NCBI RefSeq assembly: GCF_039939195.1
Contig: NZ_JBDUUH010000001.1
Location: 62,001-126,000 of the forward strand
Direction of reading: 5' to 3'
DNA from: Foliimonas ilicis
GTDB lineage: Bacteria; Pseudomonadota; Alphaproteobacteria; Rhizobiales; Rhizobiaceae
Length of the DNA stretch: 64,000 nucleotides
Below are positions 43,025-52,096 of the stretch, in pieces (the first letter of the stretch is position 1; every line of letters begins with the position of its first letter). The translations under genes and the position numbers were made by a program. The notes beneath the pieces are model-generated. The model was not told the DNA's origin. It searched no databases and worked only from the letters and a program-made list of their open reading frames with translations.

Positions 43025-43033
43025 GTGGATTCC

Positions 43034-44386
43034 TCAGCGTGACGGCTTGGCAGAAGCGCGCGAAAGGTCGGCGACGTCCGCCGTCTGTTCGAGCTTCCAG
43101 GCAGCGTCGAGCAAGCTGCGGGACGCATCTTCGCCAATCACGAAACTCGACTGCTTCACGAATTTTTCGCCGATCGTGTCATTGGACAAAGGACGCTCGA
43201 GGCTGCCAATCGCATGTGGAACGTGGAGGTCGATGCGTTCGGAATTGTTGAGCGTGACTGCGATATGCACCGCGTCCTCATGCACACTCGTATCGCTGGA
43301 CGCCTTTACCTTGTCGCGCAACGCAATGATTGCCGGGTCGCGAACAGCTTCATCGGTGAAGGCCGTTGGAGATCCGTCGCCCCGCAGAAGCGCGGTTGCT
43401 GCGGCATGAAACACGCTGAACTTTCCTTCCAGACCAGTTTTCGGCGAAGTCTTTCCGGTGAGTTCCAGCACAAGCGGGTGGCTGCGAAGTTCAACGGATG
43501 TGATCTCGGAAACCCTCTCGCCCAGTTGCTCTCGTAGTTGTTGGCAGCCATCGATTGTCGGATGAATGACAATGCCGCAGGCATAGGGTTTGTAGGTGTT
43601 GAGACCGGCTTCCCAATGCGTGCCGAGACCATCGACGATCTCGGTGTAATCCTGCTTTGTGGACAGAACATTCGCGAAGCCGCGCGGCGCTTCTATTGCG
43701 CGCTCGGAGCTGTCGAAATTCGCCTTTGCAAGAAACGCCGCCATGGCACCATTCTGCGCGGCGCGACCGGGGTGGAAGCTCTTGCACATGGTGCCGAACA
43801 TTTCGCGAAGGCCTGACGACTGCGTGGCGGCGATGCCGAAGGCCCAGACCATCTGCTGATGCGTCAGGCCCAAGAGTTTGCCAGTTGCCGCAGCCGCGCC
43901 GAAAACGCCGGCGGTGCCGGTGATGTGCCAGCCGCGATCATAGTGATCCGGATAGACCGAATTGCCGATGCGGCATTCGACTTCGATGCCGGTAATCAGC
44001 GCGGTCAGGAAATCATGACCGCTGATGTTCCTGCCCTCGGACACCGCAAATATCGCGGACGCGACCGGCCCGGCAGGGTGAATGATCGTTTTCAAATGCG
44101 TGTCGTCATAGTCGAGAACGTGGGACGAAATGCCGTTGATAAGTGCTGCGTGCAGTTCGTCGAGCCGCTCGCTGCGGCCAATTACCTGCGCGCGCGCCTC
44201 GCCTGAAAATTGCTGCACGGCATCAAGCGCGCGATCCACAGTTTCATGCTCGGCACCGCCAACCGCGCAGCCGAGCCAGTTGACGAAAGTCCTCACGCCT
44301 TCCGCCCGCACTTCCGCCGGGATCTGTTCGGCGGTTAGATCGACCGTCCATCGCGCCAGTCGTTTGGTGATTTCGGTATCTTGCAT
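43034..44386 (-). CDS. MmgE/PrpD family protein, copy 1
   Basis: A 450-residue member of the MmgE/PrpD fold, which includes 2-methylcitrate dehydratase, cis-aconitate decarboxylase and iminodisuccinate epimerase. Visible segments are INGISSHVLDYDDTHLKTIIHPAGPVASAIFA near 85, GWHITGTAGVFGAAAATGKLLG near 145 and GTMCKSFHPGRAAQNGAMAAFLA near 190. The His-rich DYDDTH and KSFHPGRAA motifs carry the catalytic residues known for the family. These enzymes act on di- and tricarboxylates without cofactors. The ATG at 44386 was chosen because the family begins MQDTEITKRLARW; the longer frame runs into the AbrB-type gene. It sits between that gene and the dehydrogenase. Confidence 0.85.
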   Translation of the reverse strand: MQDTEITKRLARWTVDLTAEQIPAEVRAEGVRTFVNWLGCAVGGAEHETVDRALDAVQQFSGEARAQVIGRSERLDELHAALINGISSHVLDYDDTHLKTIIHPAGPVASAIFAVSEGRNISGHDFLTALITGIEVECRIGNSVYPDHYDRGWHITGTAGVFGAAAATGKLLGLTHQQMVWAFGIAATQSSGLREMFGTMCKSFHPGRAAQNGAMAAFLAKANFDSSERAIEAPRGFANVLSTKQDYTEIVDGLGTHWEAGLNTYKPYACGIVIHPTIDGCQQLREQLGERVSEITSVELRSHPLVLELTGKTSPKTGLEGKFSVFHAAATALLRGDGSPTAFTDEAVRDPAIIALRDKVKASSDTSVHEDAVHIAVTLNNSERIDLHVPHAIGSLERPLSNDTIGEKFVKQSSFVIGEDASRSLLDAAWKLEQTADVADLSRASAKPSR

Positions 44387-44423
44387 TCTGTATGCTTTCC
44401 TGCTCGGGCGCGAAGGCCACGGA

Positions 44424-45524
44424 TTAGAGAATTTTGCCGTCGATCCGGCGTGAAAGGAGTTCAAAGCCCTTGAGGGTGATGGGGATCGTCGTCATCACGA
44501 TTGCGATGCGCATGATCTGAAAAGCGGTGACGGTTGCGGCATCGAGATGCATCGCAGTGGCTGTCAGAACCATTTCCGTGACCCCGGCGGGCGCGACGGC
44601 CAAAAGGCTGGTCGTAAAGGACAAATCTGTGATCAGCGTCAGAAGCCCAGCAATTGCAGCAGCAGCGGCAATCAGGAACGCCGTGGTGGCAACGGCTGAG
44701 ATCGTGACGCGAGGCAGGCGTGCGAGGATCTGCCTGCGGAACCGGCAGCCGATCCATGTGCCGATAAGGATCTGAGCGACCGTCAAAAACATCGGCGGAA
44801 CGGCGAAGGGACCGAATCCGAAACCCGCAACCACCGCACCAATAAGCGCGGGTACGAAAAGCCAGCTATTCGGGATTTTGAAACGACTTACGGCAAGCGC
44901 TGCGATTGCGGCCGTGACGAGCAAAGCCACAAGCGCGATTGCCTCGCTTGCGAACGTTATCGGTGTGGTCGCGATCCCGCCGTCGCTGCCAAATATGGTC
45001 ACCAGAAACGGTATGGTGGTGACGATGACCGTGACACGTACGAGGTGTACGACGGCCACCGTTTCGCTGTCTGCATTCTTCTGGTTTGCGACGACCGCCA
45101 TCTCGGCAAGTCCGGCGGCGGATGTGGCAAAGAACGCCGTCTTGCGATCCACTCCGCCAAGCCGTTCCAGCATAAAAGCGGCGATGGTTGTGGCCGACAT
45201 GATCAGCACTGTGGCCAAAATCATAACCGGGATAAGCTTTGCAGTCGCGATCGCGACTTCAGGCACGAAACGCAGTCCGATCGCCAGACCGACGACGATC
45301 TGACCCGCTTCCCGACCATAGGGAAGCGGCGCTATGCCAATGCCGGATACGGCTGCGAGACCACACAACATCAAAGGCCCGAGCAGGAAGGGCAGCGGCA
45401 TGTTCGCCAGATTGGCCAGTAAAGCGCCAACCAACCCGATCATAAGCGCCAATCCTATCCTCAGGATCGGGCGGCCGGAAAAGCCCGAACCGCCATTTGC
45501 CTGAGATGTTCCCGCTTCGGGCAT
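44424..45524 (-). CDS. AbrB-family (transport-associated) membrane protein
   Basis: A 366-residue polytopic protein of the AbrB membrane family (the membrane-protein duplication family, unrelated to the DNA-binding AbrB). It has about ten helices. Two similar halves each carry the G-L-x-x-G and A-P-x-G-x-x-E-M signature: AAGLAEMAVVANQ near 142 and VAPAGVTEMVLTATAM near 318. The first half contains PFLLGPLMLCGL and GQIVVGLAIGLRF. The family is found with MmgE/PrpD and tricarboxylate genes and is suspected of transport. Here it lies between two PrpD-family genes, which suggests uptake or efflux of their substrate. The start at 45524 is 10 bases after the upstream gene. Confidence 0.82.
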   Translation of the reverse strand: MPEAGTSQANGGSGFSGRPILRIGLALMIGLVGALLANLANMPLPFLLGPLMLCGLAAVSGIGIAPLPYGREAGQIVVGLAIGLRFVPEVAIATAKLIPVMILATVLIMSATTIAAFMLERLGGVDRKTAFFATSAAGLAEMAVVANQKNADSETVAVVHLVRVTVIVTTIPFLVTIFGSDGGIATTPITFASEAIALVALLVTAAIAALAVSRFKIPNSWLFVPALIGAVVAGFGFGPFAVPPMFLTVAQILIGTWIGCRFRRQILARLPRVTISAVATTAFLIAAAAAIAGLLTLITDLSFTTSLLAVAPAGVTEMVLTATAMHLDAATVTAFQIMRIAIVMTTIPITLKGFELLSRRIDGKIL

Positions 45525-45534
45525 GCCGGAAGTC

Positions 45535-46950
45535 TCAGCCCACGGTGATGAGACGACGAGCCAGCTCATCGACCGAGGCCAGCTTTTCCAGGCCGCGCAC
45601 GAGTTCTACGATCTCGTCCGCCCTGCTACGGCTCATTCCGGCGAACTCGGCATTTTCGCGGAATTTTCCGGCGACTTCCTCATAGCTCATCGGGAATGCC
45701 GGGCTGCCCTTGCCGAAATCGGCGCGTCCGGAAATCTTGCTGCCATCGGCAAGCTCGATGTCGATCAGCGTCGTCATCAGATGATAGCCGGCTGCCTCCG
45801 CCTCGTCGTCGATCACGAAATCGACCTTCTCGATCATCGCCTTGACGTCTTCACGCTCGACCGCAGCATCGGTGAATTCGTTCAGGCCCGCGCGACCATC
45901 CAGAAGCAGGATCGCCATGCAGAATTCCATTGAGAATTTCGCCTGGAGCTCGTCCTTCGGACGATGATGGATGAGGGCGTTCGGCATGTTAGAGTTGGTG
46001 CCGATACGAACGTGCTTCACGTCTTCAGCCTTGATGCCGTGCTCCTTGATAAGGCGCAGCATTTCGGTCATGCCCGGATGGGTGAGCGAGCCCGATGGAT
46101 GCGGCTTGATGGAAACGCCGGGGCTTGCGAATGTCCACGGCGCGCCAAGCTTGCCGTAGATCGCGCTGGAATCATATCCACCGCCAGCAGCGCTGAAGAA
46201 GCCGCGCGGCGCCTCCAGAATGCGGGCAGCAGCCGTCCAGCCATAGGAGGCGAACTGCGCTGCCGCGACGCCGCTTTCGGAAGAGCGCCCGGCGTGGAAA
46301 GGCTTGGTCATGGTGCCGAAGTTTTCGCGAAGGCCAGCCGACTGGCTGCCTGCCAGCGAAAGCGCGCGCTGCGTGGTTTCGACGTCGAAGCCGAGCAATT
46401 TCGCAGCGGCAGATGCTGCCGCGAAGGTTCCGCAAGTCGCGGTCGCATGGAAACCGGTCTGGTAGTGGCGCGGTGCGATTGCTTCTGCGATCTTGCACTC
46501 GACTTCCACGCCCAGATGGTAAGCCAGCATGAAATCCTTGCCGGATGCGCCGACGAGTTCGCTGACGGCAAATGCGGCTGGAAGTGCAGGTGCGGTCGGG
46601 TGCGTCAGTAGGCCGTAAACACGGTCCTTGGCGACAGCAAGCTGCGTGTCGTCGTAGTCGTCAGCATGGATGCCGACGCCATTTGCGAATGCTGCAAAAC
46701 GTGGAGCAACCTTGCGGCCGCCGCCGATAACCGTGGCAACGCCTTCGCCGAGATCCAGATCGTTGAGGTGCTGGCGGACCAGCTCACCGCTCTTGGCGAC
46801 CGAGCCGGAAAGCGCAAGACCGAAGCCATCCAGAATTGATTTCTTGCCAAGTTCGACCACCTCTGCCGACAAATCGGCGGGAGTCGTGTCCACGACAAAT
46901 TCGGCAACGTATTTCGTCAATTCGACGTCGACGACTTTGTTCTGGTTCAT
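45535..46950 (-). CDS. MmgE/PrpD family protein, copy 2
   Basis: A 471-residue paralogue of the other MmgE/PrpD protein. Matching motifs are GIHADDYDDTQLAVAKDRVYGLLTHPTAPALPAAFA near 90, GFHATATCGTFAAASAAAKLLG near 155 and GTMTKPFHAGRSSESGVAAAQFA near 203. The first motif reads DYDDTQ where the first paralogue has DYDDTH, so the catalytic His is Gln and its chemistry may differ. The ATG at 46950 follows GGAGAGG. It heads the operon to the AbrB-type, PrpD and dehydrogenase genes, with operator B (AATTGTCAACAATT) 57 bases upstream. Confidence 0.85.
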   Translation of the reverse strand: MNQNKVVDVELTKYVAEFVVDTTPADLSAEVVELGKKSILDGFGLALSGSVAKSGELVRQHLNDLDLGEGVATVIGGGRKVAPRFAAFANGVGIHADDYDDTQLAVAKDRVYGLLTHPTAPALPAAFAVSELVGASGKDFMLAYHLGVEVECKIAEAIAPRHYQTGFHATATCGTFAAASAAAKLLGFDVETTQRALSLAGSQSAGLRENFGTMTKPFHAGRSSESGVAAAQFASYGWTAAARILEAPRGFFSAAGGGYDSSAIYGKLGAPWTFASPGVSIKPHPSGSLTHPGMTEMLRLIKEHGIKAEDVKHVRIGTNSNMPNALIHHRPKDELQAKFSMEFCMAILLLDGRAGLNEFTDAAVEREDVKAMIEKVDFVIDDEAEAAGYHLMTTLIDIELADGSKISGRADFGKGSPAFPMSYEEVAGKFRENAEFAGMSRSRADEIVELVRGLEKLASVDELARRLITVG

Positions 46951-47006
46951 TGCAATCCTCTCCAATAAGCAAATGTCATTGGCAGGACCATTAAGCGCTA
47001 ACTGTT

Positions 47007-47020
47007 AATTGTCAACAATT
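47007..47020. promoter_or_regulatory. Operator B: AATTGTCAACAATT
   Basis: This contains the exact 11-mer AATTGTCAACA (47007-47017) and is itself nearly symmetric (ATTGT-CA-ACAAT). It lies upstream of the PrpD-headed operon. It is one of four copies, each in a promoter region between 40.8 and 53 kb. Confidence 0.75.
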
Positions 47021-47176
47021 TTCTAAATGAAATTTGCCAACGCTTTGGATTGCGCCTTTTCGGATTGTTTTTGGGAATAAACGTTTTGACAAAATGACTT
47101 AGGCGCAGTTTTCACTGATGAAAACCGCATCATTTAGATTGAGAATCCGAAAGTTTGTTGTCTTGCAGAGCGCTGT

Positions 47177-47881
47177 TCAGGGCTCTTTTGGGTCCGGCTG
47201 ACCTGCATTTCTGGTCCGCACGATGCCGTTCAGAATGTGCGATCGTGCCGCGACGAAGGCGTCCATCGGCTTGCGTGCCTCAAATGCATCGACAATCGCC
47301 GTGTGCTCTTCGTTCGATATTTTGAGAACGTCCGGGCTCGACAGCGCGCGATAGCGCTGGATGTGAAGTTCGCGCACGAAGCTCTGATAAATCAGCGCCA
47401 GGCGGTTGTTGCCGGACATCAGCGTTATCTGGCGGTGGAATTCGAGATTGACCGGATAGTAGACATGGACGTCGCCAAGTTCCACGATCTCGTCCATCCG
47501 CTGCAGAAGGGCACGCAGGATGGCTATCTGGGCATCCGTCACGCGCTCGGCCAGCATCATGGCCATGCAGCCGAACACGCTTGCGCGCGCTTCCGACAGA
47601 TCCTGTGCCTCGTCATTGGTCAGCGCGCGAATGAAAAATCCACGATTTGGGATGATCTCGATGAGGCCCATTGCAGCCAATGCGCTGCATGCCTCGCGGA
47701 TGGGTCCGCGGCTTACGCCAAGGCGTTGGGACAAGCCGTTTTCGTTGACGCGCTCGTTCGGCTTCAACTCGCCGTCGATGATCATCCGCTCGATTTCGGC
47801 CTGGACCACATTTGCAAGCGAACGCGTTCGCAGAAAATCGATTGCCGCGAGATTTTGTGGATGGTCGAAAGTATTTGACAT
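47177..47881 (-). CDS. GntR-family regulator, FCD type (probable regulator of the organic-acid regulon)
   Basis: A 234-residue regulator. The winged helix-turn-helix covers about 20-90: GELKPNERVNENGLSQRLGVSRGPIREACSALAAMGLIEIIPNRGFFI. The FCD domain shows the metal-binding pattern NLEFHRQITLMSGNNRLA near 145 and EEHTAIVDAFEARKP near 195. It follows the Fe3+-type permease gene by 138 bases in the same direction and so probably belongs to the operon that starts downstream of operator C. The repeated AATTGTCAACA element fits the short symmetric sites bound by FCD-type GntR proteins, making this the best candidate to bind all four. The effector is likely a hydroxy or dicarboxylic acid. Confidence 0.88.
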   Translation of the reverse strand: MSNTFDHPQNLAAIDFLRTRSLANVVQAEIERMIIDGELKPNERVNENGLSQRLGVSRGPIREACSALAAMGLIEIIPNRGFFIRALTNDEAQDLSEARASVFGCMAMMLAERVTDAQIAILRALLQRMDEIVELGDVHVYYPVNLEFHRQITLMSGNNRLALIYQSFVRELHIQRYRALSSPDVLKISNEEHTAIVDAFEARKPMDAFVAARSHILNGIVRTRNAGQPDPKEP

Positions 47882-48019
47882 GCGAAAGCCAACTTTTATT
47901 CAACAGGAACGGGAGCGCGGCCCTCTAAAGGCCGCCCTCCCCTTGCTTCGATCTATAACAGCGCGCTTTGCAATAGGCCATCCCGGCCCATAGCGCACGG
48001 TGCTTTGCCGACGCACCGC

Positions 48020-49738
48020 CTAGCCTCGCGCATTCATTTGCGATCCGCCAAGAACCGGTACACGATTGGCCACGAAGACGACCGCGAAAGACGCCAGCAG
48101 CAAGATGATGCCGAGCACGCAGATGGCGCCGAGATCACCGCTTTCATTCAGATCATAGATGATGACGGAGACCAGCTTCGTGTTGGATGTTGTCAGCAGG
48201 ATCGTCGCGGACAATTCGCGGATCGTTCCGACAAACACGAAACACCATGCCGCCACGACACTGGTTCTGAGCAGAGGCGCAGTGATGTCCCAAAGAGCTC
48301 TCAGACGCGATGCACCCATGATGCGGCCAGCGTCTTCGAGTTCCGGATGGATGCCCGCGAAAGACGACGACATCTGCTGGTAGCCCGCTGGCATCTCGAT
48401 GGTCATGAAGGCGATCAGAAGAATCCAGAGCGTGCCGTAAAGCTGGAAGGTCGGGTTGGCATAGCTGAGGAACAATCCAACACCGAGCACGATGCCCGGA
48501 ATGGCAACTGGTGCGGTTGCCAGAACGCCGAGGAAGCCCGCACCGGCGACCGAACGGCGTGTCACCAGATAGGAGATGACCAGAGCCATAGCCGTGACAA
48601 TCGTCGCCGTGACAATGCCAAGCAGGAATGTGTTGCGCAGCGCGAGTTTCGTCGCCGAGAAATCGAACAGCACGAAGCGCCAATGACGAAGCGTGAACGT
48701 ATCGAGATTAAGCGGGTCGCTGGCCGTTCCAACAAAAGCGGTTTTGATAATCGCGCCATAGGGTAGGAAAATCGTCAGCGACAGGATGCTGAACACAAAG
48801 GCGATTGCCGGCCATTTCCATGGACCAAGCTCGATGACGCGCGGCGTACCGCTTTTGCCGCCGAGAACCGTGTAGCCCTTGCGGCCGAGAATGGCCTTCT
48901 GCGAACGAAGCAGGATAACGGTGATAACCAGCAATGGCAGAGCGGCAGCGGCCGCAAGACCAAGCCGTGGTGGAAACTGGAAAAGGCTCCAGATTTTCGT
49001 GGTGATGACGTGGAAACCGGCGGGTAGTGCGAGGATTGCTGGCGAACCGAACATCGTCAGCGCCTGCAGAATGGCGATCAGCGTTCCGGCCAGCATTGCC
49101 GGCAGAACGAGCGGGATCGTCACCTTGCGCAAAGTCGTCATCGACTTGCCGCCAAGGATCGACGACGCGTCTTCGAGATCGGAAGGCACCTTATCCAGCG
49201 CGTTCGCGACCAGCGTGAACACATAAGGAAAGGTGAAGCAGGCGATTGCGAAAATGAGACCGGTGAATGTGTAGATATTGACCAGCGATGTGCCGGGCGC
49301 GAGGCCGAATATGTTGCGGTAGAGAATATTGATCAGACCGCTGTTCGGGGCCGCCAGAATTTCATAGGCGATAGCACCAAGAAAAGGCGGCGTAACGAAT
49401 GAGGCCGTCACCAGCATGCGGATGGTGCGCCTTCCCGGCAAATCCGTTCTGGCCACGAGCCAGGCCATCGGTGTCGCAACCACGCAGGCAAGAATGCCGA
49501 CGCCCAGCGACATGCCGATTGCCAGCATATAGGCCCGCAGAAGCGTCGGGTCGGCAACGAGCGCTATGAAATTGTCCAGAGTGGCACCGCCATGGGTGTC
49601 ACTTCGGAAGCTGTAATAAACGAGCCAGAAGAGTGGCAGGATGACCAGCACGCTCAAGACGAGGGTCAGCAAAGCGAAGGTAGGCCATGATAGGTCGATG
49701 CCGCGGCGCCGACCCTGAGCAAGAGCGTGACTGGTCAT
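48020..49738 (-). CDS. Fe3+/AEP/thiamine-type ABC transporter permease, two-domain
   Basis: A 572-residue permease with two fused permease halves of about six helices each, the arrangement of FbpB/PhnV-type importers. Each half carries the ATPase-contact loop: PSDLEDASSILGGKSMTTLRKVTIPLVLPAM near 190 and IHPELEDAGRIMGASRLRALWDITAPLLRTS near 470. Family members carry Fe3+, 2-aminoethylphosphonate, spermidine-like or small organic ligands. It lies six bases after the binding-protein gene and was probably recruited for an organic acid here, given the neighbours. The ATG at 49738 starts a polar tail before the first helix. Confidence 0.9.
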   Translation of the reverse strand: MTSHALAQGRRRGIDLSWPTFALLTLVLSVLVILPLFWLVYYSFRSDTHGGATLDNFIALVADPTLLRAYMLAIGMSLGVGILACVVATPMAWLVARTDLPGRRTIRMLVTASFVTPPFLGAIAYEILAAPNSGLINILYRNIFGLAPGTSLVNIYTFTGLIFAIACFTFPYVFTLVANALDKVPSDLEDASSILGGKSMTTLRKVTIPLVLPAMLAGTLIAILQALTMFGSPAILALPAGFHVITTKIWSLFQFPPRLGLAAAAALPLLVITVILLRSQKAILGRKGYTVLGGKSGTPRVIELGPWKWPAIAFVFSILSLTIFLPYGAIIKTAFVGTASDPLNLDTFTLRHWRFVLFDFSATKLALRNTFLLGIVTATIVTAMALVISYLVTRRSVAGAGFLGVLATAPVAIPGIVLGVGLFLSYANPTFQLYGTLWILLIAFMTIEMPAGYQQMSSSFAGIHPELEDAGRIMGASRLRALWDITAPLLRTSVVAAWCFVFVGTIRELSATILLTTSNTKLVSVIIYDLNESGDLGAICVLGIILLLASFAVVFVANRVPVLGGSQMNARG

Positions 49739-49744
49739 GATCTG

Positions 49745-50791
49745 TTACGTCCCGAAATACTGTTCGTAGTTGGATTTGATCTCCGGGATCATGGGTTCAA
49801 GCTTTTCCGGATCGGACTGCAGAATCTTGATCTCGGACATTGGCTTGCGGCCCTCTTTCTCCTTCACGTCAGGATGAAAGGAACGCAGACCACCGAAGTC
49901 GCTATTGAGCTGCTGGGCTTCCAGAGAAAACAGGAACGCATAGAAAAGCTTGGCCGCGTTGGGATTCTGCGCTTCCTTCAGGACGGCGGCATTGCCGATC
50001 GCCAGCGGGGTGCCTTCTTCCGGGTAGACGATCTCGATCGGGACATTTTCGTCCTGCAGGCGGAAGACATTGTATTCGTTGCCATCGACCTCGATGGCAC
50101 GCTCACCCTGAGCGAGCTTCTTTGGAGGCTCGGTCGAGGACTGAACCTGCATGACACTCTGCTGGCCGAGTTTTTCGAAATATTCCCAGCCGAGAAGATC
50201 AGACAGGACATGCGTCGATGTCATGACGGTGCCGCTATAGCCCGGATGCGCCTTGACCATCTTGCCTTTGTAACGAGGGTCGAGAAGATCGGTCCAGGTT
50301 TTCGGAACGTCGGCTGCATCGACCAGATCCGTCCGGTAAGCGAGAACGGAAAAGTGCGCGCGGTAGGCAGCAAAATAGCCGTCGGCATCGCGTTCTTCGG
50401 CAGGCCATTTTTCAGCGACTTCCTGCGGAACCATCGGCTCCAGCCAGCCTTCGCGCTTGAAGTACTGGAAATGAACCGCGTCGGATGTCTCGATCACATC
50501 CGCATTGTAGATGCCGGTCGAATACTCCTGTCCGATGCGCTGAAAGACGCGCTCGGAGCCGGCTCGCTCTACCTGAACCTGAATTCCCGGATATTTGGAC
50601 TTGAAGAGTTCGGCGAGTTTTTCCGCAACGGTCACATCGGTCGCGGTGTAGAAAATCAGCTTGCCTTCGCCTTTCGCGGCTTCTTCGAGTTCAGGGGTGA
50701 TCTGATAGGGTTCTGGTGCTTCAGCTCTTGCAACGGATGACACCGTCATTCCGGCTGCAACGAGCGCCATGGATATTGTTTTCTTCCACAT
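49745..50791 (-). CDS. Fe3+/AEP-type ABC transporter substrate-binding protein
   Basis: A 348-residue periplasmic binding protein of the extended SBP family (FbpA/PhnS/AfuA type). The signal peptide ends near 23 (ARA-EA). The mature part starts AAKGEGKLIFYTATDVTVAEKLAELFKSKYPGIQVQVERAGSERVFQRI, the family's opening, and later has VPKTWTDLLDPRYKGKM and SGTVMTSTHVLSDLLGWEYFEKLG. The pair of tyrosines that bind Fe3+ in FbpA is not evident in its usual YY form, so an organic ligand is more likely than iron. The start at 50791 has GGGAGGAAAG before it; the longer frame lacks a ribosome-binding site. Confidence 0.87.
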   Translation of the reverse strand: MWKKTISMALVAAGMTVSSVARAEAPEPYQITPELEEAAKGEGKLIFYTATDVTVAEKLAELFKSKYPGIQVQVERAGSERVFQRIGQEYSTGIYNADVIETSDAVHFQYFKREGWLEPMVPQEVAEKWPAEERDADGYFAAYRAHFSVLAYRTDLVDAADVPKTWTDLLDPRYKGKMVKAHPGYSGTVMTSTHVLSDLLGWEYFEKLGQQSVMQVQSSTEPPKKLAQGERAIEVDGNEYNVFRLQDENVPIEIVYPEEGTPLAIGNAAVLKEAQNPNAAKLFYAFLFSLEAQQLNSDFGGLRSFHPDVKEKEGRKPMSEIKILQSDPEKLEPMIPEIKSNYEQYFGT

Positions 50792-50875
50792 ATGTACTTT
50801 CCTCCCTTTCCACATGTTTCGGTCTCTCCTCCCGGAGCAGTTCGGATCGAACGGCACGAAGCGTGCAGTCCCGCG

Positions 50876-51943
50876 CTAGTGTGCTAGCGCGCGGCAGTTT
50901 TCCGGCGGGAATTTCAGCCAGACTTCATTTCCTACCGGGATTTCCACTTCGACCGGCGCGACCGTACGAATGGTCTCGCCTCCCTTGATCGTCACCAGAT
51001 AGTCGCGGTGCGATCCGAGATAGATTTGGCGAATGACTTCGCCTGCAACGATGTTGGTTTCCATGTCCGTCGGCTTTTTGGCTGACAGTTCGAGATCATG
51101 ATGCCGGACGGACACGGCCGTATTTCCTGTCGGCGCGACCGTGCCGCTGCCACATCTAAGAACCAGCCCGCCCTCGCAAACCACCGTGTCGTCGGAGGCG
51201 CGTGTGCCACTCAGAATATTGGTGCCGCCGATGAAGCGCGCGACGAACTCCGTCTCCGGGCGCGCATAGATGTCTTCCGGCGAACCGGCCTGCTCGATGC
51301 GGCCGTCATTCATCACGACGATGATGTCGGCAGTCGTCATTGCCTCGATCTGATCGTGGGTCACGTAAACCGTGGTATAGCGGAATTCGTCGTGAAGCCG
51401 CCGTATCTCGAAGCGCATTTCCTCGCGCAGATTGGCGTCGAGGTTGGAGAGCGGTTCATCAAGCAGCAGGATTTCCGGCTTAATAACGAGTGCACGCGCC
51501 AGGGAAACGCGCTGTTGCTGGCCGCCCGACAATTCACCGGGATACCGGTCTGCCAGCGGGAGCAATTGTGTTACCGACAGGATCGTACGGACACGTTCCG
51601 CGATCTCAGTCTTGGCAAGCTTACGCAGCTTCAATCCGTAAGCAACATTCTGGAAAACCGTCATATGCGGCCAGAGCGCGTAGCTCTGGAAAATCATCGA
51701 CATGTTGCGGCCTTCTGGCGGAACAGTCGCGGCAGCCGACGAAACCACATGGCCGCCGACCCGGATTTCGCCGCCATTTGCAGGCATGAAGCCCGCGATA
51801 AGCCGCAACGTCGTGGTCTTCCCGCAACCGGAGGGGCCAAGAAGACAAACGAGCTTGCCTTGCTCGACAGACAAATTCACGCCTTTAACGACGGTCAGAT
51901 TGCCGTAGCTTTTTGTCAGGCCAGCTAATTCCAGAAAAGACAT
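50876..51943 (-). CDS. ABC transporter ATP-binding protein (FbpC/PotA type)
   Basis: A 355-residue ATPase with canonical motifs: Walker A GPSGCGKTT near 37, Q-loop IFQSYALWPHM, signature LSGGQQQR, Walker B ILLLDEPLSNLD and switch VTHDQIEA. The C-terminal TOBE domain covers about 275-350. It is the first gene of the importer operon, and operator C lies 74 bases upstream of its ATG at 51943. It supplies energy to the two-domain permease encoded further on. Confidence 0.92.
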   Translation of the reverse strand: MSFLELAGLTKSYGNLTVVKGVNLSVEQGKLVCLLGPSGCGKTTTLRLIAGFMPANGGEIRVGGHVVSSAAATVPPEGRNMSMIFQSYALWPHMTVFQNVAYGLKLRKLAKTEIAERVRTILSVTQLLPLADRYPGELSGGQQQRVSLARALVIKPEILLLDEPLSNLDANLREEMRFEIRRLHDEFRYTTVYVTHDQIEAMTTADIIVVMNDGRIEQAGSPEDIYARPETEFVARFIGGTNILSGTRASDDTVVCEGGLVLRCGSGTVAPTGNTAVSVRHHDLELSAKKPTDMETNIVAGEVIRQIYLGSHRDYLVTIKGGETIRTVAPVEVEIPVGNEVWLKFPPENCRALAH

Positions 51944-52016
51944 TACACCTCCCAAGTGTTCTCAGAGCCGGCATGCGTCTCCTCGATATTTCAAACAGCA
52001 TCACGGCAGAATTGAA

Positions 52017-52027
52017 AATTGTCAACA
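52017..52027. promoter_or_regulatory. Operator C: AATTGTCAACA
   Basis: An exact copy of the 11-mer in the gap between the ABC ATPase gene and the SDR gene, 74 bases upstream of the ATPase start. It probably controls the importer operon and, through it, the GntR gene itself. Confidence 0.72.
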
Positions 52028-52096
52028 GATTACTATTTTACATTTCTCATGAAACGCAATTTTTCGGCGCGATTCAAAACCGCGCCCGTTTCAGGA

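Noticed and set aside
45535..46950. Calling the two MmgE/PrpD proteins 2-methylcitrate dehydratases
   Set aside because: No prpB or prpC gene is nearby and the neighbours are tartrate/isopropylmalate-type dehydrogenases, so only the family name is justified.
48020..51943. Calling the importer an iron transporter
   Set aside because: The tyrosine pair of FbpA is not evident, no iron-regulator site was seen, and the operon sits in an organic-acid regulon.
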